Shown here: positions 16,083-25,421 of the stretch, one piece after another | Numbering within the stretch: the stretch's first letter is position 1 | Layout: each line of letters starts with the position of its first letter | NCBI GenBank assembly: GCA_050288625.1 | Contig: JBNKEE010000050.1 | Coordinates: forward strand, 1-32,900 | Source: JAAGZL01 sp050288625 | GTDB taxonomy: Bacteria > Pseudomonadota > Gammaproteobacteria > Chromatiales > Chromatiaceae | Reading direction: 5' to 3' | Length of the DNA stretch: 32,900 nt | Made by a program: the position numbers and the translations under genes | The notes under the pieces: model-generated | What the model was told of the DNA's origin: nothing | The model's database searches: none | What the model saw: the letters and a program-made list of their open reading frames with translations, nothing else

Positions 16083-18545
16083 GTGACCGTCATAGGTATC
16101 TTTCTGATTCTACTAACACTGTGGGCACTGGCCTATAAACCGGCGCGGACAGAGGTTTGGATTGCCAGCCTACCGATACTCTTAATCTTATTACAACTAT
16201 TCTCTTTGCTAGCTCCGGGATGGGCCATTTTTTTCTGGTTTATATACGCCATCTGCCTGGCGTTATACCTAGCCCCGGAACAGAGACGTCAGTGGATAAG
16301 CAGACCCTTACTGCAGCAGTTTCGCAAGGTGATGCCCAAGATGTCCAAGACCGAACAGGAGGCGCTGGAGGCTGGCGACGTATGGTGGGACGGAGAACTG
16401 TTCAGCGGCAAACCGCATTGGGACACCCTATTACAACTACAACTATCTGAACTCAGTCAGGAAGAACGTGACTTCATCGAAGGACCGGTAGAAGAACTCT
16501 GCAGGATGCTAGACGACTGGAAGATAACCCATCACGATCAGGACCTGCCACCGGAGGTCTGGGAGTTCATAAAAAAATCCGGGCTGTTCGGCATGATCAT
16601 CCCCAAGAGCTATGGCGGCCTGGAGTTCTCCGCCCTGGCCCACTCTACCATCGTCATGAAGATCGCCAGTAAGAGCATAACCGCCGCCGTCACCGTTATG
16701 GTGCCCAACTCCCTGGGGCCTGCGGAGCTGCTGCTACACTACGGCACAGACAAACAAAAAGAACTGTATTTAAATGGCCTGGCTACTGGGAAAGAGGTGC
16801 CATGCTTTGCCCTGACCGGCCCCAAAGCTGGGAGTGATGCCGGCTCCATACCAGATCTTGGCATAGTCGCCCATGGCACCTTCAACGGCAAAAAGACCCT
16901 GGGGCTGAGCCTGACTTGGGACAAACGCTATATCACCCTGGCACCGGTAGCCACCCTGATTGGTTTAGCCTTCAAAACCAGAGACCCGAACCATCTCCTG
17001 GGTGAAAAAGAGGATCTGGGTATCACCGTGGCCCTGATCCCAAGCAGCACCAAAGGGGTTGAGACCGGCGAACGGCATATGCCTCTAAACATACCTTTTC
17101 TTAACGGCACCACCAGAGGCAAGGATGTGTTCATCCCCATGGATTACATCATCGGCGGACAGGAACGGATTGGGCAGGGATGGCGCATGCTTATGGACAG
17201 TCTGTCAGAGGGACGCGGCATCTCTCTGCCCGCACTATCCACCGGAGCCGGCAAGATGGTTAGTCGCTATACCGGGGCCTATGCTGCGGTCCGACAGCAG
17301 TTCGGCATGCCCATAGGCAGATTTGAAGGAATAGAAGAGCCGTTGGCGCGCATAGCCGGCATGACCTATCAGATGGAGGCTGCACGCAGGCTGACCCTGA
17401 CTGGATTGGATAGCGGCATAAAGCCATCAGTGATCTCCGCCATCATCAAATACCACGCCACCGAGCGCTATCGTCAGGTTATGAACGATGCCATGGATAT
17501 CCAGGGTGGGAGCGGCATATGCCTGGGGCCATCAAATCTATGGGGGCGGGCCTATCAGTCCATACCCATTGCCATAACCGTGGAAGGAGCCAATATACTC
17601 ACCCGTAGCATGATCATATTCGGCCAGGGCGCGATCCGGTGCCATCCACATGTACTGAAAGAGATAGAAGCGGTGCAGGAGGAGGATGAAAAACTGGCTG
17701 TAAAGAAGTTTGACCGAGTCCTGTTCAACCACATGATATTTGTGATGACTAATGTGGCCCGTACCACCTGGCTGGGCCTTAGTAACGGACTGTTCTCCAA
17801 GAAGCCAGTATCCGGCATCGCCGGACGCTATTTCCAGAAACTGAACTGGATGAGCGCTGCATTCGCCCTCTCGGCCGATGTGTCCCTCATGACCCTGGGC
17901 GGGGCGCTGAAACGTAAAGAGCGTCTCTCTGCACGGCTAGGAGATCTGCTGAGTGAGCTATATATCGCCAGCGCCACTCTCAAACTGTTTATCAGCAACG
18001 GCAGACCGGAAGAGGAACTGCCGCTGCTGCAATGGGCCATGGAAAATTCACTATACCGCATGCAAGAGGCCTTGCGCGGCCTGTTCCGTAATCTGCCATT
18101 TCGTCCTCTGGGCTGGCTAATGCGACTATTGGTATTCCCCGCCGGCATTAGATTTCACCACCCTACCGACCGCATGGACAAGGCCGCTGCCAGGCTTCTG
18201 CTCCAGCCAGGAGCAACCAGGAACAGACTGACGGACGGCATCTACACCTCTGACGATGTAAAGGAGAGGGTGGGACTATTAGATCAAGCCATGCAGGCTG
18301 CCGCTGCTGCCGTGCCAGTAGAGACCATCCTGCGCAAGGCCAGACTCAGCGGCAAGGTCGAACAAGCCCTAGAACAGGGGGTAATAACCCAGGATCAGGT
18401 CGACATACTGCAAGAGGCGGAGAAACTAAGAGACCAGGTCATTCAGGTGGATGCATTCAAAGATCTAAGGCCCGACTCTGCCCCAAAAACCAGAGTAAAA
18501 GCCAAGACCAAGGCCAAACCAAAGGCCAGAAAGACCACCAGCTAA
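16083..18545 (+). CDS. fadE: Membrane-associated acyl-CoA dehydrogenase FadE
   Basis: FadE oxidises acyl-CoA to trans-2-enoyl-CoA with FAD, the first step of beta-oxidation. The 820-residue protein matches the long FadE type (E. coli 814). It has two or three hydrophobic segments in the first 65 residues, an acyl-CoA dehydrogenase core (about 100-520) with FALTGPKAGSDAGS, LSEGRGISLPALSTG and MDIQGGSGICLGP, and the long C-terminal extension of this subgroup. A Lys/Ala/Pro-rich basic tail (KAKTKAKPKARK) ends the protein and is not a core feature. The GTG start has an excellent CAGGAGG SD 8-9 nt upstream. It is the first gene of a fadE-fadI-fadJ operon, with a 20-bp gap to the thiolase. Confidence 0.95.
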   Translation: MTVIGIFLILLTLWALAYKPARTEVWIASLPILLILLQLFSLLAPGWAIFFWFIYAICLALYLAPEQRRQWISRPLLQQFRKVMPKMSKTEQEALEAGDVWWDGELFSGKPHWDTLLQLQLSELSQEERDFIEGPVEELCRMLDDWKITHHDQDLPPEVWEFIKKSGLFGMIIPKSYGGLEFSALAHSTIVMKIASKSITAAVTVMVPNSLGPAELLLHYGTDKQKELYLNGLATGKEVPCFALTGPKAGSDAGSIPDLGIVAHGTFNGKKTLGLSLTWDKRYITLAPVATLIGLAFKTRDPNHLLGEKEDLGITVALIPSSTKGVETGERHMPLNIPFLNGTTRGKDVFIPMDYIIGGQERIGQGWRMLMDSLSEGRGISLPALSTGAGKMVSRYTGAYAAVRQQFGMPIGRFEGIEEPLARIAGMTYQMEAARRLTLTGLDSGIKPSVISAIIKYHATERYRQVMNDAMDIQGGSGICLGPSNLWGRAYQSIPIAITVEGANILTRSMIIFGQGAIRCHPHVLKEIEAVQEEDEKLAVKKFDRVLFNHMIFVMTNVARTTWLGLSNGLFSKKPVSGIAGRYFQKLNWMSAAFALSADVSLMTLGGALKRKERLSARLGDLLSELYIASATLKLFISNGRPEEELPLLQWAMENSLYRMQEALRGLFRNLPFRPLGWLMRLLVFPAGIRFHHPTDRMDKAAARLLLQPGATRNRLTDGIYTSDDVKERVGLLDQAMQAAAAAVPVETILRKARLSGKVEQALEQGVITQDQVDILQEAEKLRDQVIQVDAFKDLRPDSAPKTRVKAKTKAKPKARKTTS

Positions 18546-18565
18546 CATAGCGGACTTGAATAAAG

Positions 18566-19873
18566 ATGAGCATAAAAAAGAGCACCGCTTACGCCAAGCC
18601 TGTATTCGTAGTAGATGGCAGCCGCACACCATTTCTCAAGGCGTTAAACGGCCCTGGAGCGTTTCGCGCATCCGATCTGGCGGTAGCTGCGGCCAGGCCC
18701 TTGCTGACCCGTCAACCCTTTCTACCGGAACAGCTGGATGAGGTAATCCTGGGTTGCGTCTCGTCCGGACCGGATGAGGCCAATATCGCCCGCGTGGTGG
18801 CCCTGCGCCTGGGCTGCGGCGATCTGGTCCCGGCCTGGACAGTGCAGCGCAACTGCGCCTCCGGCATGCAGGCCCTGGACAGTGCTGCCCAAGACATAGC
18901 CAGCGGACGAGCGAATCTGGTACTGGCCGGCGGCACCGAGGCCATGAGTCACCACCCCATACTCTTGAGCAACGAGATGGTGACCTGGCTGGCCCACTGG
19001 AACCGAGCCAAGGGCATCGCCGCCAAGGGCCGCCAACTGGCGGCGCTGCGCCCACACCACTTTCAGATCATCATCGCCCTGCTGCGCGGCCTGACCGATC
19101 CGGTGGTGGGCCTCTCCATGGGACAGACCGCGGAGAAGCTGGCCTGGAGGTTTGGCATATCCAGAGAGGCCATGGACAGCTTCGCCGTATCCAGCCACCA
19201 GCGCCTGGACCAGGCCAACCAGGAGGGACTCTTGGATGAGATCGAACCCATATTCGATGATAAGGGCAAGCTGTACGATACGGACAACGGCCTGCGCCAG
19301 GACAGCAGCGTGGAGAAACTGGCCAAGCTCAAACCTGTTTTTGACCGTCCTGTAGGCAAGGTCACCGCCGGTAACAGCGCCCAGGTCACGGACGGCGCAG
19401 CCATGCTGCTGCTGGCATCGGAACAGGCGGTAAAGGAACATAAACTTGCGGTGCTGGGGCGTATCGTAGACACCCAGTGGTCCGCCCTAGACCCTTCCCA
19501 GATGGGGCTGGGTCCGGTACACGCCATGGCCGAACTACTGCAGCGCCAGGGTGGCGATGGCAGTGACATCGACTACTGGGAGATCAACGAGGCCTTCGCC
19601 GCGCAGGTACTGGCCTGTCTCGAAGCATGGAAAGATAAAGGGTATATGAAAAATGAGCTTGGAATAGCTACCCCATTCAAACCCATACCAGAGGATCGAC
19701 TGAACGTAGACGGCGGAGCCATCAGTATGGGACATCCGGTGGGGGCAAGCGGTGCTCGCGTCGTGTTGCACCTGCTCAAGACCCTGAGACTGAAAGATGC
19801 CAAACGTGGCATTGCCAGTCTCTGCATCGGCGGAGGCCAGGGCGGAGCCATGCTGCTGGAGGTGGACGCATGA
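18566..19873 (+). CDS. fadI: 3-ketoacyl-CoA thiolase (FadI-type)
   Basis: This enzyme cleaves 3-ketoacyl-CoA with CoA to acetyl-CoA and a shortened acyl-CoA. The 435-residue length equals that of FadI (436 in E. coli), longer than FadA. Catalytic residues are visible: Cys97 in QRNCASGMQ, the NEAFAAQ segment (341-347), His390 in GHPVGASGAR and Cys420 in CIGGGQGGAM. An insertion around residues 133-180 is typical of the FadI/mitochondrial trifunctional beta-subunit group. Its last four bases overlap the start of the next gene (ATGA), indicating translational coupling with the alpha-type subunit. It may form an alpha2-beta2 complex with that product. Confidence 0.93.
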   Translation: MSIKKSTAYAKPVFVVDGSRTPFLKALNGPGAFRASDLAVAAARPLLTRQPFLPEQLDEVILGCVSSGPDEANIARVVALRLGCGDLVPAWTVQRNCASGMQALDSAAQDIASGRANLVLAGGTEAMSHHPILLSNEMVTWLAHWNRAKGIAAKGRQLAALRPHHFQIIIALLRGLTDPVVGLSMGQTAEKLAWRFGISREAMDSFAVSSHQRLDQANQEGLLDEIEPIFDDKGKLYDTDNGLRQDSSVEKLAKLKPVFDRPVGKVTAGNSAQVTDGAAMLLLASEQAVKEHKLAVLGRIVDTQWSALDPSQMGLGPVHAMAELLQRQGGDGSDIDYWEINEAFAAQVLACLEAWKDKGYMKNELGIATPFKPIPEDRLNVDGGAISMGHPVGASGARVVLHLLKTLRLKDAKRGIASLCIGGGQGGAMLLEVDA

Positions 19874-21900
19874 GCAGACACTGGAAGCTACATACAGATG
19901 ACTCCGGGATCGTCTGGCTCCACTTCGACCACCAGGACAGCCAGGTCAATGTGCTCTCCCTGGAGGCCCTGGAGGAGTTAGACGGCATCCTGGGGCAGAT
20001 TGAGACAGACAACCCGTCCGGTCTTATTATCCTCTCCGACAAAGAGGGCGGATTCATAGTCGGCGCAGATATAAAGAACTTTCGCAAGACCAAAGACAAG
20101 GGGATCATTCAGCAGCACATAACAGATGTGCATCGCATCTTTCAGCGTTTGGAAGATCTAAAAACCCCAACCCTGGCACTGATCCACGGCTTCTGTCTGG
20201 GTGGCGGATTGGAGCTTTCCCTGGCCTGCCGCTATCGCATAGCCAGGGATGATGTGGGAACACGTATGGGATTTCCCGAGGTGATGCTGGGGTTGTTTCC
20301 CGGATATGGCGGCAGCGTGCGCAGCATCGCCAAGATCGGCCCCCTACCCGCCATGAACCTGATGCTGACCGGGCGCACAGTCGATGCGCGCGCCGCCAAA
20401 CGCATGGGGCTGGTGGACAGCATCGCCCCAGAACGTCAGCTAAGGGCCGCGGCCGAGGAGATGATTAGAAGTAAGCCTTTGGTACGAAGACCACCCTTCT
20501 ATCAGAATCTATTGAGCTTGAAACCGGCACGACCCATGGTCACCATGATCCTGGAAAAGGAGGTACGCAAGCGTGCCAAACCCGAACACTATCCAGCACC
20601 CTTCGCTCTGATAGAACACTGGAAGCAGCACGCCGATGACCGCAAGGCCATGTTCGCCAGTGAGGCCAACAACCTAGCTGAACTTTTGAACGGCGACACG
20701 GCACAAAACCTGATCCGAGTATTCTTTCTGCAGGAGCGCCTCAAGGCCCAGGGCGGCGACAGCGACTTCAAACCGCAACGCCTACATGTGGTGGGCGGTG
20801 GCATCATGGGTGGCGACATCGCAGCCTGGTGCGCACTAAAAGGGATGCGGGTGACCCTGCAAGACCGGGAGGCGAAGTATCTTAGCAACGCCATGGGCCG
20901 TGCCCATGAGTTATTCCAGAAGAAGCTGAAGAAACCGCGTCTAATCCAGGCCGCCATGGACAGACTGATGCCAGACCCAAAGGGCTATGGCGCCCAGCAT
21001 GCCGATGTGGTGATTGAGGCCATCTTTGAAGACATAGAGGCTAAACAGGAACTATTTAAAGACCTGGAATCCAAGGTCAGACCCGACACTCTGCTGGCAA
21101 CCAATACATCTAGCATTCCCTTGGAAAGTATAAGTAAATCATTGAACAATCCGGAACGGCTGATCGGCCTGCACTTTTTTAACCCGGTGGCCAAGATGCA
21201 GCTAGTGGAGATCGTCCATGGCGAGAACACCGATCAAGAACTGGTAAAACGGGGCGCAGCATTTACCCGTCGTGTCGACCGTATGCCTCTTCCAGTAAGA
21301 AGCAATCCAGGTTTTCTGGTGAACAGGATACTTATGCCCTATCTACTAGAGGCCATGGAACTACTATCTGATGGGATACCCGCTCCGGCAATAGACAAGG
21401 CCGCCATCAACTTTGGCATGCCCATGGGACCAATTGAGCTGGCAGATCGGGTTGGTCTGGATATATGCCTTGCCGTTGCCGACAAGCTCTCACCATTCTT
21501 TAACCTTAAGGTGCCTGAGCGGCTTGAGACCATGGTCAAACAGAACAAACTGGGGACCAAGACCGGAAGCGGATTTTATACCTACAAGTATGGGAAGGCA
21601 GAATATGCCAGCACCAAAGAACAAACAGATCTCCCAGCTGATCTGACAGATCGCATGATCTTGCGATTGTTAAATGAGGCAGTAGCCTGTCTGCGGGAAC
21701 AGATTGTGGAAGATGCTGAGTTGTTGGATGCTGGCGTCATATTTGGCACTGGCTTCGCCCCCTTCCGCGGAGGCCCCATGCATCACATAAAAACATCAGG
21801 CTGGGAGCAACAACTGGGGCGTCTGGAACAGCTGGAACAGCTTTTTGGAGAGCGGTTTCATCCGAACACAGGTTGGAAAAACTTGGAGAAAGAGCTGTAG
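19870..21900 (+). CDS. fadJ: Bifunctional enoyl-CoA hydratase / 3-hydroxyacyl-CoA dehydrogenase (FadJ-type)
   Basis: This is the second and third step enzyme of beta-oxidation. The 676-residue protein has an N-terminal crotonase domain (about 1-190) with both catalytic Glu retained (Glu115 in GGGLELSLAC, Glu137 in GFPEVMLGLFPGYGG). The NAD-binding 3-hydroxyacyl-CoA dehydrogenase domain starts near 303 (VVGGGIMGG, 307-315), the likely catalytic His is His435 in LHFFNPVAKMQ, and two C-terminal 3HCDH domains follow. FadB and FadJ are hard to separate by eye. Pairing with a FadI-type thiolase, the shorter length than FadB (729) and gene order favour FadJ. It overlaps the thiolase by 4 bp and converges on the retropepsin gene (17-bp gap). 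Confidence 0.93.
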   Translation: MSRHWKLHTDDSGIVWLHFDHQDSQVNVLSLEALEELDGILGQIETDNPSGLIILSDKEGGFIVGADIKNFRKTKDKGIIQQHITDVHRIFQRLEDLKTPTLALIHGFCLGGGLELSLACRYRIARDDVGTRMGFPEVMLGLFPGYGGSVRSIAKIGPLPAMNLMLTGRTVDARAAKRMGLVDSIAPERQLRAAAEEMIRSKPLVRRPPFYQNLLSLKPARPMVTMILEKEVRKRAKPEHYPAPFALIEHWKQHADDRKAMFASEANNLAELLNGDTAQNLIRVFFLQERLKAQGGDSDFKPQRLHVVGGGIMGGDIAAWCALKGMRVTLQDREAKYLSNAMGRAHELFQKKLKKPRLIQAAMDRLMPDPKGYGAQHADVVIEAIFEDIEAKQELFKDLESKVRPDTLLATNTSSIPLESISKSLNNPERLIGLHFFNPVAKMQLVEIVHGENTDQELVKRGAAFTRRVDRMPLPVRSNPGFLVNRILMPYLLEAMELLSDGIPAPAIDKAAINFGMPMGPIELADRVGLDICLAVADKLSPFFNLKVPERLETMVKQNKLGTKTGSGFYTYKYGKAEYASTKEQTDLPADLTDRMILRLLNEAVACLREQIVEDAELLDAGVIFGTGFAPFRGGPMHHIKTSGWEQQLGRLEQLEQLFGERFHPNTGWKNLEKEL

Positions 21901-21917
21901 ACGTTTGATGATCAAGG

Positions 21918-22598
21918 TCAAAGCTTGGAACGCAATACCATTACATTTCCGGTATTGATCATCTCAACTCGATTCAGGAATGTCATGCCCAGAAGAACTG
22001 TCCATGGACTGCTCCCTTCTACCACCATAGCCTTAACATTATTCAATGAGATAGATCCAACCTGAACCCTATCCAGAGTGACCGTATACCCATTGGCAAG
22101 ACCGGAGGCTGTTCGAACCATAGTCTTTGTTCCTGTCAGCCAATACTGTATGCCCAACCGCTTGGCCTCTACCGAACTCATGGCAACTGAAGATGCGCCG
22201 GTATCCAACAGCATATCCACTGTACGTCCGTTGATACTCCCGACAGTGTAATAGCTTCCTTTGTTGTCTTTTATAATCCTGACTTCGCGTTTCTTTCCTG
22301 CGGTGAAACTACCGCCATATCTTGCACCAACCTTATAACTGTGTTGCTCTCCATCCAGTTCGATCACCGCTTCTTTACTATCTGCCGAGATGAGAAGCAG
22401 TCCCTCGGGAGATCTTTTACCGACTTTAAGCAGGCGGTTCTTGCCGTCCACTTCCACCATGGCTTTGTCTGGAAACAGTGCCATTACCCGAATGTTATCC
22501 ACTGCGTGTGCTGCGATCGAGATCAGCATGGCAAGGATTGGGAATATGATTTTCAGTGCCGAGGGTTGTTGCAATCCTTTCACCTCTAAAATATGCAA
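21918..22598 (-). CDS. Exported retropepsin-like aspartic protease (TIGR02281-type)
   Basis: The 226-residue protein has an N-terminal signal segment (ALKIIFPILAMLISIAAHA). A small beta-rich domain (about 35-95) shows two similar half-repeats (MVEVDGK... and VIELDGE...). The C-terminal single-domain retropepsin (about 115-226) has the active-site Asp132 in LLDTGASSVAM and the downstream VLLGMTFLNRV flap/hydrophobic-Gly motif. One catalytic Asp per chain implies a homodimer. Such clan AA proteins are widespread in proteobacteria, usually with unknown substrates. The start is uncertain: TTG at 22598 has a weak SD, and TTG at 22574 has GAGG 8 nt upstream and gives a cleaner signal peptide. It is the last gene of the operon, 9 bp after pgpA. 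Confidence 0.85.
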   Translation of the reverse strand: MHILEVKGLQQPSALKIIFPILAMLISIAAHAVDNIRVMALFPDKAMVEVDGKNRLLKVGKRSPEGLLLISADSKEAVIELDGEQHSYKVGARYGGSFTAGKKREVRIIKDNKGSYYTVGSINGRTVDMLLDTGASSVAMSSVEAKRLGIQYWLTGTKTMVRTASGLANGYTVTLDRVQVGSISLNNVKAMVVEGSSPWTVLLGMTFLNRVEMINTGNVMVLRSKL

Positions 22599-22607
22599 TA
22601 TCTTCTG

Positions 22608-23084
22608 CTATTGGTAAACATAGCCCGCAAACTGGATCAGGGCAAATGCGTATATACCGGCCAGGATGTCGTCCAGCATTATTCCCCAGCCTCCCAGAAC
22701 ATGTTGATCCAGCAAATGTATGGGCCAGGGTTTAACGATATCGAAAAAGCGAAAGAGCACAAACCCGGCCAGCACCCAAGTCCAGCCGCTGGGGGCCAGC
22801 CACATGGTCACAAGAAACCCCACCCATTCGTCCCAGACTATACCGGGATGATCATGTACCCCCAAATCCAATGCGACCTTATGGCAAAGCCAGACCCCAA
22901 ACCCGGACATAGCAAGCACCACTACGAGATAAGGTAATGCCTCCAACTGGTTCATAAGAAGATACAACGGAATAACTGCTATGGTGCCGAAAGTACCAGG
23001 AGCCTTGGGTACCGCACCAGATCCCAAACCAAAGGCAAGAAGATGAATAGGGTTGGCCCAATCGATTTTATTTTGTGTTGGCAT
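22608..23084 (-). CDS. pgpA: Phosphatidylglycerophosphatase A
   Basis: PgpA removes the phosphate from phosphatidylglycerophosphate to give phosphatidylglycerol at the inner membrane. The 158-residue protein shows the family N-terminal motif HLLAFGLGSGAVPKAPGTFGT, the DHPGIVWDEWVG segment with acidic metal-site residues, and C-terminal LDDILAGIYA, with several membrane segments between. The thiL-pgpA order with a 5-bp gap is the usual gammaproteobacterial arrangement. Confidence 0.96.
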   Translation of the reverse strand: MPTQNKIDWANPIHLLAFGLGSGAVPKAPGTFGTIAVIPLYLLMNQLEALPYLVVVLAMSGFGVWLCHKVALDLGVHDHPGIVWDEWVGFLVTMWLAPSGWTWVLAGFVLFRFFDIVKPWPIHLLDQHVLGGWGIMLDDILAGIYAFALIQFAGYVYQ

Positions 23085-23089
23085 TGTTT

Positions 23090-24052
23090 TTAAAAGTGTT
23101 GGTACCCGAAACCCGGATTATCCAAAACTGTTCCATCTACCATGATAAAGCTGATGCCAGGTTCAGATACAATCTCGCCAATCTGTACCAAATCACAATC
23201 CATGTCAGCTCTGATCTCATCCAGAATATGCAAATTTCTTGGAGGAACAGTAAAGCAGAGCTCATAATCATCCCCACCCCCGATCACAATATTCCAGTCT
23301 CCACTTTGTTGTAGATACCCCCTTACTGGTGGAGAGATAGGGATATCTCCCAGTTTTACCCTGGCTCCCACCTCGCTCTGCTCACATATATGTCCCAGAT
23401 CCGAGACCAGACCATCAGATACATCTATGGCAGAACTTGCTATCCCCAGGATAGAGCACCCTGTTCTCAATCGTGGCTGTGGGCGATCCAGATGCAACTC
23501 CAGATCAGCACGACTATTTTCCAGCACATACCCACCCTGCCTGCATAGCAGGGCCAAAGCCGCATCCCCTAGAGTGCCGGTAACATAGATAAGGTCACCA
23601 ACCATGGCACCACTGCGTCTCAGGGCAGCACCTGGTTTAACAAAGCCGTGGGCGGTAATTGTGATACTGAGTGGTCCTCTAGTGGTATCACCCCCTATCA
23701 AAATAACGCCATGTTTGGCTGCTAAGGATGAGAAACCAAAACTAAATGCCCTAAGCCATTCTGGATCGGCTTGCGGCAGGGTCAACGCCAGAGTCACCCA
23801 GGCCGGCTCCGCACCCATGGCAGCCAGATCACTAAGATTCACCGCCAGTGACTTATGACCCAGCGCCTCAGGATCAGCACCCAGGTCAAAATGGACGCTT
23901 TCTACCAAAGTATCGCTGGTGACTACCAATTCCATCCCGGCGGGAGGTTTTAACAGCGCGCAATCATCACCAACCCCCAGAATCACATCTTCCCTATTGG
24001 ATGTGTGATTGGAAAAATACTTCCTTATCAGATCGAATTCGGATAGAGACAT
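23090..24052 (-). CDS. thiL: Thiamine-monophosphate kinase
   Basis: ThiL phosphorylates thiamine monophosphate to thiamine diphosphate. The sequence begins MSLSEFDLIRKYF, matching the family start, followed by VGDDCALL, TSDTLVESVHF, the LAAMGAEP segment and the ISDVSDGL-like IDVSDGLVSDLGH motif. The start was moved from a TTG at 24061 to the ATG at 24052, because that ATG has a CGGA SD 9 nt upstream and aligns with E. coli ThiL. The resulting length is 320 residues. It lies in the nusB-thiL-pgpA order typical of gammaproteobacteria, but here a small membrane-protein gene separates nusB and thiL. Confidence 0.95.
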   Translation of the reverse strand: MSLSEFDLIRKYFSNHTSNREDVILGVGDDCALLKPPAGMELVVTSDTLVESVHFDLGADPEALGHKSLAVNLSDLAAMGAEPAWVTLALTLPQADPEWLRAFSFGFSSLAAKHGVILIGGDTTRGPLSITITAHGFVKPGAALRRSGAMVGDLIYVTGTLGDAALALLCRQGGYVLENSRADLELHLDRPQPRLRTGCSILGIASSAIDVSDGLVSDLGHICEQSEVGARVKLGDIPISPPVRGYLQQSGDWNIVIGGGDDYELCFTVPPRNLHILDEIRADMDCDLVQIGEIVSEPGISFIMVDGTVLDNPGFGYQHF

Positions 24053-24119
24053 ATTGATCAATCCGTGTCGTCGTTATTCTTGAATCTGTATCGAATTGAT
24101 CGCAGCAAGCAGCGGTAAT

Positions 24120-24440
24120 TTAACCGATAAAAGATAGTCTCTGCAGCACTTGCGCAGTAATAAACATTAGCAAAATCATGGGCATACCATATTTCCAGGA
24201 TCGTTCAAACCTCACTACGGAACGGCGAATAACTGCATTGCTGTCGATTAATTCTTTGTTCTTTAATTTGAATCTTTTCAAATCAGAATAGAAAAACGCA
24301 ATGGGTTTCGGACTACCTAGAGCCCTCCACAACGATATACCCTCGCTTTTCATCGATGATTCAAGTCGGTAAGCGCAATATATGTGCCTGCCAAGCAAGA
24401 ATAAGGACAAAAACCCCGGCACCAACATTAATAGACTCAT
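24120..24440 (-). CDS. Small membrane protein, function unknown
   Basis: The 106-residue protein has a hydrophobic N-terminal helix (about residues 1-22), a basic middle section (about 25-80, rich in Lys, Arg and Ser) and a second hydrophobic helix (about 83-104). It could therefore form a hairpin with the middle in the cytoplasm. I do not recognise a family. It lies between nusB (52-bp gap) and thiL (67-bp gap) on the same strand and is probably part of the operon, though the wider gaps could hide separate signals. The reading frame starts at ATG and its membrane pattern makes a real gene likely. Confidence 0.65.
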   Translation of the reverse strand: MSLLMLVPGFLSLFLLGRHIYCAYRLESSMKSEGISLWRALGSPKPIAFFYSDLKRFKLKNKELIDSNAVIRRSVVRFERSWKYGMPMILLMFITAQVLQRLSFIG

Positions 24441-24492
24441 TGCTATATCACTCTAGAAGGACTGAAGAAATATTATAGATTGGGCAAAAATT

Positions 24493-24918
24493 CTAACGTT
24501 TACTAAACTCTGCCTTGCGCAGTCTTTGCGCTAGCTTATCTAAAACCCCGTTCACATACCTGTGTCCCTGCTCTGCCCCAAACACCTTGGCTAGTTCCAC
24601 AGCCTCGTTGATAACGACCCGATATGGCACCTCTGGGTGACGCGACATCTCATAGGCGCCTAAACGCAAGATAGCACGCTCAACCGGATCTACGCTCTCA
24701 ATAGAACGGTCAACACAATCCTTCAACTCCGCATCCAGCTCATCCAGGTTTGCCGGAACTCCGTGCAGAAGGTCCTTAAAGTAATCCACTTCAAAGCTCT
24801 TGGAGTCTTCGCTGTCAAGTATCTGCTTCTCCACCTCAGATACATCATGTCCCGCCATCTGCCACTGATAGATAGCCTGTACGGCATGGTGGCGCGCTTT
24901 GGTACGCTTTCCGCTCAT
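24493..24918 (-). CDS. nusB: Transcription antitermination factor NusB
   Basis: NusB binds boxA RNA with NusE (ribosomal protein S10) for antitermination of rRNA transcription. The 141-residue, all-helical product has the family start (KRTKARHHAVQAIYQWQMAG) and the conserved VDPVERAILRLGAYEM and VPYRVVINEAVELAKVFG segments, followed by YVNGVLDKLA. It overlaps the ribH stop by one base (TAATG), the usual ribH-nusB coupling. Confidence 0.98.
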   Translation of the reverse strand: MSGKRTKARHHAVQAIYQWQMAGHDVSEVEKQILDSEDSKSFEVDYFKDLLHGVPANLDELDAELKDCVDRSIESVDPVERAILRLGAYEMSRHPEVPYRVVINEAVELAKVFGAEQGHRYVNGVLDKLAQRLRKAEFSKR

Positions 24919-25388
24919 TAATCGATTTGGCGCAGCAGGTTGACCATCTCAATGGCTGACATTGCCGCTTCTGCCCCTTTATTCCCGGCCTTAGTGCCGG
25001 CCCTCTCTATCGCCTGTTCTATCGTGTCTACCGTGAGCACACCGAAGGATACCGGTACGCCATGCTTTAAGGTGGATTGGGCGATACCCTTAACACACTC
25101 GCCCGCAACATATTCAAAATGCGGTGTGCCACCGCGGATCACCGCACCTAGTGCCACGATAGCGTCAAAGTCTCCCTTGGCCGCCAGCTTGTCTACCACC
25201 AACGGCATTTCGAATGCACCAGGTACCCGCACCAGGTTTATGTCAGCCTCATCAGCGCCATGGCGCTTTAGGGTATCGAGTGCACCTTCCAGCAAGCTCT
25301 CTACGATGAAGCTGTTAAAGCGCGCAGCCACCACACAAAAGCGGGCCTTCTGTACACTAAGTGCGCCTTCAATGGTTTTGATTGTCAT
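24918..25388 (-). CDS. ribH: 6,7-dimethyl-8-ribityllumazine synthase
   Basis: RibH condenses 5-amino-6-ribitylaminouracil with 3,4-dihydroxybutanone 4-phosphate, the penultimate step of riboflavin synthesis. The 156-residue protein includes the ARFNSFIVESLLEGAL segment, the VPGAFEMPLV loop and the GAVIRGGTPHFEYVAGE stretch with the catalytic His90. It is 33 bp after ribBA and overlaps nusB by one base. Confidence 0.98.
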   Translation of the reverse strand: MTIKTIEGALSVQKARFCVVAARFNSFIVESLLEGALDTLKRHGADEADINLVRVPGAFEMPLVVDKLAAKGDFDAIVALGAVIRGGTPHFEYVAGECVKGIAQSTLKHGVPVSFGVLTVDTIEQAIERAGTKAGNKGAEAAMSAIEMVNLLRQID

Positions 25389-25421
25389 AGTTAAACCCCG
25401 TTATTTCAGATATTTCGCATA

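Noticed and set aside
18722..19441. Long open frames on the minus strand inside the thiolase region
   Set aside because: Shadow frames favoured by high GC. The plus strand thiolase has all catalytic residues.
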